Assembly (NCBI RefSeq): GCF_014596515.1
Contig: NZ_MSJQ01000038.1
Span: forward strand, 1-38,151
Direction: 5' to 3'
Length of the DNA: 38,151 nt
DNA from: Streptomyces sp. CBMA156
GTDB taxonomy: Bacteria; Actinomycetota; Actinomycetes; Streptomycetales; Streptomycetaceae
The notes beneath the pieces were generated by a model that did no database searches, was not told where the DNA came from, and was given only the letters and a program-made list of their open reading frames with translations. Every line of letters begins with the position of its first letter. Position 1 is the first letter of the stretch. This document shows, piece after piece, positions 32,944 to 38,151 of the stretch. A program made the position numbers and the translations under genes.

Positions 32944-34773
32944 TCAGAAGGCCTCCTCCGCCAGCTCCATGATCTCGTTGTCGATGCCCTCGGCGATGAG
33001 GCGCTGCGGGGTGATGGTCGGCAGGACGTTCTTGGCGAAGAAGCGGGCCGACGCGACCTTGCCCTGGTAGAAGGCGACGTCCTTCTCCGGGGCGCCCGCC
33101 TCCAGCTTGGCCAGGGCCACCACGGCCTGGCGCAGCAGCAGCCAGCCGACCACGACGTCGCCGGAGACCATCAGCAGGCGGGTGGTGTTGAGGCCCACCT
33201 TGTACATGTTCCTGACGTCCTGCTCGACCGAGGTGAGGTCGGCCAGCAGCTTGCCGACGATGGCCTCCAGGTCACCCGCGGCCTTGGCCAGCAGGTCGCG
33301 CTCGACGGCCAGGGCGTCGCCGCCGGCCGCGGAGCCGAGGAACTTCTGGATCTGCTCGGACAGCGCGGTGAGCGCCTGGCCGCCGTCCTTGACGATCTTG
33401 CGGAAGAAGAAGTCCTGGCCCTGGATCGCCGTGGTGCCCTCGTACAGGGTGTCGATCTTGGCGTCCCGGATGTACTGCTCGATCGGGTACTCCTGGAGGT
33501 ACCCGGAGCCGCCGAAGGTCTGGAGCGACTGGGCGAGCTGCTCGTACGACTTCTCCGAGCCGTAGCCCTTGACGATCGGCAGCAGCAGGTCGTTGAGGCG
33601 CTCGGCGGCCTCGTCGCGCTCGCCGCGCAGCGCGGCGGCTGTCATGTCGTCCTGGACGGACGCGGTGAACAGGACCAGCGCGCGCATGCCCTCGGCGTAG
33701 GCCTTCTGGGTCAGCAGCGAGCGGCGCACGTCCGGGTGGTTGGTGATGGTGACGCGCGGGGCGGTCTTGTCCAGGAACTGCGAGATGTCGGCGCCCTGCA
33801 CGCGCTCCTTGGCGTACTCCAGCGCGTTCAGGTAGCCGGTGGAGAGGGTGGCGATGGCCTTCGTGCCGACCATCATCCGGGCGAGTTCGATGATCTTGAA
33901 CATCTGGCGGATGCCGTCGACCTTCTCGCCGAGCAGCCAGCCCTTGGCCGGGTGCTTGGCGCCGAAGGTCATCTCGCAGGTGTTCGAGGCCTTGAGGCCC
34001 ATCTTGTGCTCGACGTTGGTGGCGTAGACGCCGTTGCGCTCGCCCAGCTCGCCGGTCTCCCAGTCGAAGTCGAACTTGGGGACGATGAACAGGCCCAGGC
34101 CCTTGGTGCCCGGCTTTCCGCCCTCGGGGCGGGCCAGCACCATGTGGACGATGTTCTCGGACATGTCGTGCTCACCCGAGGTGATGAAGCGCTTCACGCC
34201 CTCGATGTGCCAGGAGCCGTCCTCCTGCTTGATCGCCTTGGTGCGGCCGGCGCCCACGTCGGAGCCCGCGTCGGGCTCGGTGAGGACCATGGTGGAGCCC
34301 CACAGGCGGTCGGTCATCCGCTTGGCGACCTCCAGCTGCTCCTCGGTGCCCTCCTCGGCGATGACGCCGGCGAAGGCCGGGCCCGAGGAGTACATCCAGA
34401 TGGCCGGGTTGGAGCCCAGGATCTGCTCGGCGAAGGCCCAGATCAGCGAGTTCGGGGTGACCTGGCCGCCGATCGACTCCGGGATGCCCAGACGCCACCA
34501 CTCGGCGTCCATGAAGGTCTGGTAGCTCTTCTTGAAGGCGGCCGGGATCGGCGCGGTGTTGGTCTCCGGGTCGAAGACCGGCGGGTTGCGGTCGGTGTCC
34601 GTGAAGGACGCCGCGAGGTCGTTCTCGGCGAGGCGCGAGATCTCGCTCAGGATGTTCTTCGCGGTCTCGACGTCCATGTCCGCGAACGGTCCGGTGCCGT
34701 ACACCTGGTCGCGGCCGAACACCTCGAAGAGGTTGAACTCCACGTCCCGCAGGTTGGACTTGTAGTGACCCAT
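32944..34773 (-). CDS. Long acyl-CoA dehydrogenase (DmdC-like family)
   Basis: 609-residue FAD enzyme oxidising an acyl-CoA to the 2-enoyl-CoA. The length, about 200 residues above standard acyl-CoA dehydrogenases, matches the subfamily that includes 3-methylmercaptopropionyl-CoA dehydrogenase and long-chain FadE5-like enzymes with an N-terminal extension ([19 protein letters not shown]) and an extra C-terminal helical domain. Core motifs: [37 protein letters not shown], and [23 protein letters not shown], where YEGTT carries the catalytic-base region. GGAGAT eight bases before the ATG. Its promoter region holds paired TACCCA..GGTA-like elements. Exact chain preference cannot be read; DMSP-type use is not implied. 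Confidence 0.93.
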   Translation of the reverse strand: MGHYKSNLRDVEFNLFEVFGRDQVYGTGPFADMDVETAKNILSEISRLAENDLAASFTDTDRNPPVFDPETNTAPIPAAFKKSYQTFMDAEWWRLGIPESIGGQVTPNSLIWAFAEQILGSNPAIWMYSSGPAFAGVIAEEGTEEQLEVAKRMTDRLWGSTMVLTEPDAGSDVGAGRTKAIKQEDGSWHIEGVKRFITSGEHDMSENIVHMVLARPEGGKPGTKGLGLFIVPKFDFDWETGELGERNGVYATNVEHKMGLKASNTCEMTFGAKHPAKGWLLGEKVDGIRQMFKIIELARMMVGTKAIATLSTGYLNALEYAKERVQGADISQFLDKTAPRVTITNHPDVRRSLLTQKAYAEGMRALVLFTASVQDDMTAAALRGERDEAAERLNDLLLPIVKGYGSEKSYEQLAQSLQTFGGSGYLQEYPIEQYIRDAKIDTLYEGTTAIQGQDFFFRKIVKDGGQALTALSEQIQKFLGSAAGGDALAVERDLLAKAAGDLEAIVGKLLADLTSVEQDVRNMYKVGLNTTRLLMVSGDVVVGWLLLRQAVVALAKLEAGAPEKDVAFYQGKVASARFFAKNVLPTITPQRLIAEGIDNEIMELAEEAF

Positions 34774-34827
34774 GGCCGTTATCTCCGGTTCGTCGCTTCC
34801 GGGAGACCGCCGCGTTCCGGCGTCCCG

Positions 34828-34864
34828 TACCCACCAGTAGGCATCATGATGCTACCCAGCGGTA
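34828..34864 (-). promoter_or_regulatory. Paired regulator sites upstream of the acyl-CoA dehydrogenase
   Basis: TACCCACCAGTA (34828-34839) and TACCCAGCGGTA (34853-34864) match at 10 of 12 positions, 25 bases apart, and flank a perfect 12-bp palindrome GCATCATGATGC (34841-34852). They lie 55-91 bases before the ATG. TetR-type regulators of fatty-acid catabolism use TACC..GGTA-like dyads. Regulator not in the window. Confidence 0.55.
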
Positions 34865-34986
34865 ACTTGAGCAAGCCCCCGCCGGCCAAACCTCTATGAA
34901 CGTGGTCACGTCCCACAGGCGGGGCGACCACTCCTTGTCAGGATCGATGCCAGCAGAGAAGGGTGCCCTCCCGCTAGCCTGTCCGT

Positions 34987-35490
34987 GTGTACGGATATGA
35001 CCAGAACACATACCCGGGAGATCCCTACCAGCAGCAGGCGGGGCCGCAGCCGGGCATGAACGGCATGCCCGGACCCGACGCCTACGGCGGGCAGTCGCAG
35101 ACCCCCCAGCAGTCCCTGTACCCCGAACCCTCGCCTCCCTCACTCGCGGACGCGGTCCGGGCGTTCACCACCGGCTCGATGGCGGTCGAGGACTTCCAGG
35201 CGATCTTCATCACCTCGAAGGTGCACTGCCCCCGCGGGGAGCGCCCCGGCTTCCTGGCGCTGCACAACACCCCGACGCCGGTGATCCCGATGTTCAGCTC
35301 GCTGAAGGAGCTGCGCCGCTACGCGGGCAAGGACTCCAAGCACTTCACCGTGACCGGCGCCGAGATCCTGGACCTGCTGCCGACCGGCTACGGCTTCGCG
35401 CTGGACATGGAGGGCGAGCACCGGATGGTGTTCGACGCCAAGGCCGTCGAGCAGATGGTGGACTTCACCATGCGCCGGATGTACGGCTGA
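34987..35490 (+). CDS. SseB-domain protein with Gln/Pro-rich tail
   Basis: 167 residues. The N-terminal 50 are disordered and rich in Tyr, Gln, Pro and Gly (YGYDQNTYPGDPYQQQAG). The rest is an SseB N-terminal-type domain (PF07179-like): LADAVRAFTTGSMAVEDFQAIF, VIPMFSSLKELRRYAG, VTGAEILDLLPTGYGFALDM and a C-terminal helix. In actinobacteria such proteins are common, not tied to type III secretion, and of unknown role. Start GTG 34987 with no ribosome site; a TAGCCT -10 box at 34975-34980 places the transcript start on or next to the GTG, so it may be leaderless. Divergent from the acyl-CoA dehydrogenase. Confidence 0.8.
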   Translation: MYGYDQNTYPGDPYQQQAGPQPGMNGMPGPDAYGGQSQTPQQSLYPEPSPPSLADAVRAFTTGSMAVEDFQAIFITSKVHCPRGERPGFLALHNTPTPVIPMFSSLKELRRYAGKDSKHFTVTGAEILDLLPTGYGFALDMEGEHRMVFDAKAVEQMVDFTMRRMYG

Positions 35491-35651
35491 CCGGACGGCC
35501 CACCGGAGCCGCGGACGGCCGACCCGGCCGACCGGAGCCGCAGACGGCCGGAGCCGCGACCGACCGGCGCCACCGCCGGCCGCCCCGCGATGCGGCCGGC
35601 CCACCCCTGACCCATCCTGGAGGAGGAGCCCCGCGCTCCTTCCTCACTACA

Positions 35652-35692
35652 TAGTTCAACTTTCAACTTGCTTGTTGTTGATGATTGAACTA
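35652..35692 (+). promoter_or_regulatory. MarR-like operator upstream of pirin
   Basis: TAGTTCAA (35652-35659) and TTGAACTA (35685-35692) are exact inverses; the match extends inward as TAGTTCAA-3-TCAAC and GTTGA-3-TTGAACTA, 13 of 16 positions. It is an AT-rich island 44 bases before the pirin start, typical of MarR-family operators. Confidence 0.65.
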
Positions 35693-35735
35693 ACCTCGTG
35701 CACGTAGGCCAGACCACCCCCCGAAGGAGGCCGAC

Positions 35736-36695
35736 ATGCCCGCCGTGACCGTCGACAACCCGCTGACCCTTCCGCGCGTCACCACGCCGGACCCCGCCGT
35801 CACGAGCGCCCGGCCGGTCCTCACCGTGGCCACCGCGCCCGAGGGCTTCGAAGGCGAGGGCTTCCCCGTCCGCCGCGCCTTCGCCAAGATCAACCAGAAG
35901 TACCTCGACCCGTTCATCATGATGGACCAGATGGGCGAGGTGGATTACGCGGCCGGTGAGCCCAAGGGCACCCCCTGGCACCCGCACCGCGGCTTCGAAA
36001 CCGTCACCTACATCATTGACGGAACGTTCATCCACCAGGACTCGCACGGCGGCGGCGGCACCATCACCGACGGCGACACCCAGTGGATGACGGCCGGCTC
36101 CGGCCTGCTGCACATCGAGAGCCCGCCGGAGTCGCTGGTGAAGTCCGGCGGCCTCTTCCACGGCCTCCAGCTGTGGGTGAACCTGCCCGCCTCGGACAAG
36201 ATGATCGCCCCGAAGTACCAGGACATCCGCGGCGGCAGCGTCAGGCTGCTCAGCACCGAGGACGGCGGCGCGCTGCTCCGGGTGATCGCGGGCGAGCTGG
36301 ACGGCCACCAGGGCCCCGGCACCACCCACACCCCGATCACCATGATCCACGCGTCGGTCAGCCCCGGCGCCCAGATCACCCTGCCCTGGCGCTCCGACTT
36401 CAACGCCCTCGCCTACGGCCTCGCGGGCAACGGCTCGGCCGGCACCGAGCACCGCCCCTTCCACCGGGGCCAGGCCGTCGTCTTCGGCGACGGCGACTCG
36501 ATCACCATCCGCGCCGACGAGAAGCAGGACTCCCGCGACAACAACTTCGAGGTCGTGCTGCTCGGCGGCCTCCCGATCCGCGAACCCGTCGCCCACTACG
36601 GCCCGTTCGTGATGAACAGCCACCGCGAACTCCAGCAGGCCATGGAGGACTTCCAGGCCGGCCGCCTCGGCACCATCCCCGCCGCCGGTCACTGA
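35736..36695 (+). CDS. Pirin family protein
   Basis: 319 residues, a bicupin. The N-terminal cupin has the pirin metal site: HPHRGFETVTYIIDG with two His, and SGLLHIESP with His and Glu; QDSHGGGGTITDGDTQWMTAGSG lies between. The C-terminal cupin (ITLPWRSDFNALAYGLAGNG onward) lacks a full metal site, as usual. Bacterial pirins act as quercetin 2,3-dioxygenases or bind metabolic enzymes; in Streptomyces a pirin has been linked to redox control of central and fatty-acid metabolism. AAGGAGG six bases before the ATG. Its own inverted-repeat operator suggests induction by a small molecule or oxidative stress. Confidence 0.94.
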   Translation: MPAVTVDNPLTLPRVTTPDPAVTSARPVLTVATAPEGFEGEGFPVRRAFAKINQKYLDPFIMMDQMGEVDYAAGEPKGTPWHPHRGFETVTYIIDGTFIHQDSHGGGGTITDGDTQWMTAGSGLLHIESPPESLVKSGGLFHGLQLWVNLPASDKMIAPKYQDIRGGSVRLLSTEDGGALLRVIAGELDGHQGPGTTHTPITMIHASVSPGAQITLPWRSDFNALAYGLAGNGSAGTEHRPFHRGQAVVFGDGDSITIRADEKQDSRDNNFEVVLLGGLPIREPVAHYGPFVMNSHRELQQAMEDFQAGRLGTIPAAGH

Positions 36696-36749
36696 CGACT
36701 CAGGAGGCAGGGCCGGCTCGGCGACAGGAACGACGGAGCCGGAACAACC

Positions 36750-36780
36750 GAGCGGCCGCAGGCAGTGCCTGCGGCCGCTC
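36750..36780. terminator. Bidirectional terminator between pirin and the PP2C-like gene
   Basis: GAGCGGCCGCAGG (36750-36762) pairs with 36768-36780 around a CAGTG loop, a 13-bp perfect stem between convergent genes. Confidence 0.85.
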
Positions 36781-36803
36781 CGCCGTCCTCGTCGCCGAGC
36801 CGG

Positions 36804-37625
36804 CTACAGCAGCGCGTACAGGGCCGAGGCGTCGTCGTGCGTCCTGCCCCGCGGCCAGCGCTCGCAGCTCGGGTCGACCCGCTCCGCCGCCCGGACCCGG
36901 GCGATCAGTTCGCCCGGCCCCGACTCGGCGAGCAGCCGCAGCGCGTCGCCCCAACTGCCCAGCCCGAAGCGCTCGGTGTAGCGCGAGGCGCCGGCGGTGA
37001 GGGCGGCCAGCGCGTGCAACCGGTCCAGCCGGACGAAGCCGGTCTCGGCGTGCTCGGCCGCCCGCGGGCCGGCGGCGGCGATCCACGGGCCGGTGCCCCG
37101 GTTCCTGGCCGCGCGCACCGCCAGCGCGTACTCCAGGCGCAGTGCGGCCCGTTCGGCCGAGCCGGGCACGGTCTCCCTGACCTGGCGGCGCAGTTCCTCC
37201 CCGCCGGGGAAGCGCTGGTTGTCCCCGATCACCTTCGGCGGGCCGTCCCGGTGCTCCAGCACCAGCAGCGAGTCGCCGAGTACCAGGTACTCCAGCGACT
37301 CGCCGTGCCGCCGGGCCGCGACGACCATCGCGGCGGGGGTGTTGGGGTGGGCCAGGTCGCAGCGGCCGCCGTGCAGCGCGGCCGTCTCCACGATGGCGTC
37401 GGCCAGGCACTCGGCGATCGAGCGGTCCGTCCGGTCGGTGAGCCTGGCCAGCAGGTGCACGCCCAGCCGGCGCACGTACCAGGCCGTCCCGTGCCGGCAC
37501 CCCGACTCCAGGCCGGCCGGCGAACTCGCGCCGTCCAGCAGGACCAGCGCCTCCGGCGAGGCGGCCACGAAGTCCTCGCTCTCACGGTCGGGACGGCGGG
37601 CTTCCCCTGCGAGCTGTAGCTGCAT
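36804..37625 (-). CDS. PP2C-like protein phosphatase domain protein
   Basis: 273 residues. Divergent PP2C fold: RESEDFVAA near residue 15 (the usual NEDxxxV position), VLLDGASSPAGLESGCRHGTAWYVRRL with the metal Asp31, LEYLVLGDSLLVLEH with GDS at 117-119, and C-terminal RTHDDASALYALL with the paired aspartates of the last metal motif. The metal-binding Asp residues of motifs 2, 8 and 11 seem present, so activity is possible, though the sequence is far from SpoIIE-like enzymes. ATG 37625 has a weak ribosome site; GTG 37631 is an alternative. Its substrate kinase pathway is unknown. Divergent from a small membrane gene. Confidence 0.75.
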   Translation of the reverse strand: MQLQLAGEARRPDRESEDFVAASPEALVLLDGASSPAGLESGCRHGTAWYVRRLGVHLLARLTDRTDRSIAECLADAIVETAALHGGRCDLAHPNTPAAMVVAARRHGESLEYLVLGDSLLVLEHRDGPPKVIGDNQRFPGGEELRRQVRETVPGSAERAALRLEYALAVRAARNRGTGPWIAAAGPRAAEHAETGFVRLDRLHALAALTAGASRYTERFGLGSWGDALRLLAESGPGELIARVRAAERVDPSCERWPRGRTHDDASALYALL

Positions 37626-37827
37626 CCCGACAGTGTGGCCGCCGCTCCGGGCCCGCGCCCGGACCCGTGCGCCGGTGTGGCGGGCCCGGGGCCGGGCGCC
37701 CGGTGGCAGCCGGTGTGATTCGGCCATACCGTCGGACAGTGACCGGACGATTCGGCCAATCGGAGCGGGTCGGGTTTGGGATCACCTTCGGGTGTCCGCG
37801 GCGCCCGCGACTGACGAGGAGCGGAAG

Positions 37828-37971
37828 ATGTTCTGGCAGTTCATCGTGTTGCTGGCCGCCTCGACCGGCTTCCCCACCGCCGCGCTGCTCTTCCTGATCG
37901 GCGGGCCGCGCTTCCCCGACGAGCAGCGTGGCCGCGACCCCCGGACCGGCGGAAGCACCCGCGGCTCCTAG
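37828..37971 (+). CDS. Small single-pass membrane protein (47 aa)
   Basis: A 47-residue frame with a good GAGGAG six bases before ATG 37828. Residues 3-25 (WQFIVLLAASTGFPTAALLF) form one transmembrane helix, followed by a charged cytoplasmic-like tail rich in Arg, Asp and Gly. No family recognised. It is divergent from the PP2C-like gene across a 200-base gap holding two GATTCGGCCA direct repeats (37717 and 37749). Too short for most gene finders, but the ribosome site and helix support it. Confidence 0.65.
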   Translation: MFWQFIVLLAASTGFPTAALLFLIGGPRFPDEQRGRDPRTGGSTRGS

Positions 37972-37973
37972 AG

Positions 37974-37996
37974 CCCGGGGTCCCGGGAGCCCCGGG
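37974..37996. terminator. Hairpin after the small membrane gene
   Basis: CCCGGGG (37974-37980) pairs with CCCCGGG (37990-37996), directly after the stop codon and before the convergent truncated gene. Confidence 0.5.
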
Positions 37997-38014
37997 GATC
38001 GCGGCGGCGGCGCG

Positions 38015-38151
38015 CTACGGCTTCCAGGCCGGGTCACGGCCGAGCAGGGCCAGCGCGCGGCCGAACCGGCCCGCGCCGCCGCCGGGTTCGAGCCGGGGCC
38101 CGAAGGCCCGCCCCGGCGCCCGGTGCTCCGGGCCGGCCGGAACGGCCTCGG
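38015..38151 (-). CDS. C-terminal end of a truncated minus-strand gene
   Basis: An open minus-strand frame enters from the right edge and stops with TAG at 38015-38017. Its last residues read FGPRLEPGGGAGRFGRALAL then LGRDPAWKP, a plausible soluble C-terminus. Too short to assign a family. Convergent with the small membrane gene. Confidence 0.5.
   Translation of the reverse strand, partial: EAVPAGPEHRAPGRAFGPRLEPGGGAGRFGRALALLGRDPAWKP

Overview
The window is very GC-rich chromosomal DNA with strong third-position GC bias, and it carries bldC, a WhiJ/Scr1-type regulator with a DUF397 partner, a DUF3073 gene and valine dehydrogenase. This gene content points to a streptomycete (Streptomyces or Kitasatospora), core-chromosome side. 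I see no insertion sequence, transposase, integrase, CRISPR array or rRNA. Functional calls come from reading motifs and recalled family knowledge; no search was run.

Layout. 1-7.3 kb: a zincin-type metallopeptidase, a tRNA-Glu/Asp/Phe cluster, a SigE-family sigma factor overlapping a one-helix membrane partner, the giant DEAH helicase HrpA, and a second identical tRNA-Asp. 7.3-11 kb: bldC, a conserved unknown, valine dehydrogenase and a DUF3073 protein. 11-16.5 kb: purine genes purM and purF (minus strand) and purA (plus strand), with a degenerate diacylglycerol-kinase-like protein between purF and purA. 16.6-20.8 kb: an apparently leaderless GNAT gene behind a palindromic operator, an untracked 51-residue membrane peptide, the XRE/DUF397 pair and metG. 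20.8-28.1 kb: an accessory-looking stretch with cutA, a His-rich-tailed methyltransferase cotranscribed with a CxxC flavoprotein reductase, a membrane protein, an imine-reductase-like enzyme plus GNAT divergent from an HxlR regulator, a DUF350/LURP-one pair, and another GNAT. 28.1-31.3 kb: a Fic gene lying between a decayed copy and the intact copy of the 5' end of an NHLRC2-like thioredoxin/NHL gene; that gene contains a perfect ParB-binding (parS-type) palindrome. 31.3-38.15 kb: M18 aminopeptidase, long acyl-CoA dehydrogenase, SseB-domain protein, pirin, PP2C-like phosphatase, a small membrane protein and a truncated gene at the right edge.

The strongest observations are the Fic insertion scar flanked by partial direct repeats, the parS site inside a coding region, the kinase-motif-less DAGK-like protein next to purA, and several clean palindromic operators placed next to the genes they probably control (HxlR/imine reductase, CxxC reductase, GNAT, pirin, acyl-CoA dehydrogenase, fic). 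Most gene pairs are separated by strong bidirectional hairpin terminators.
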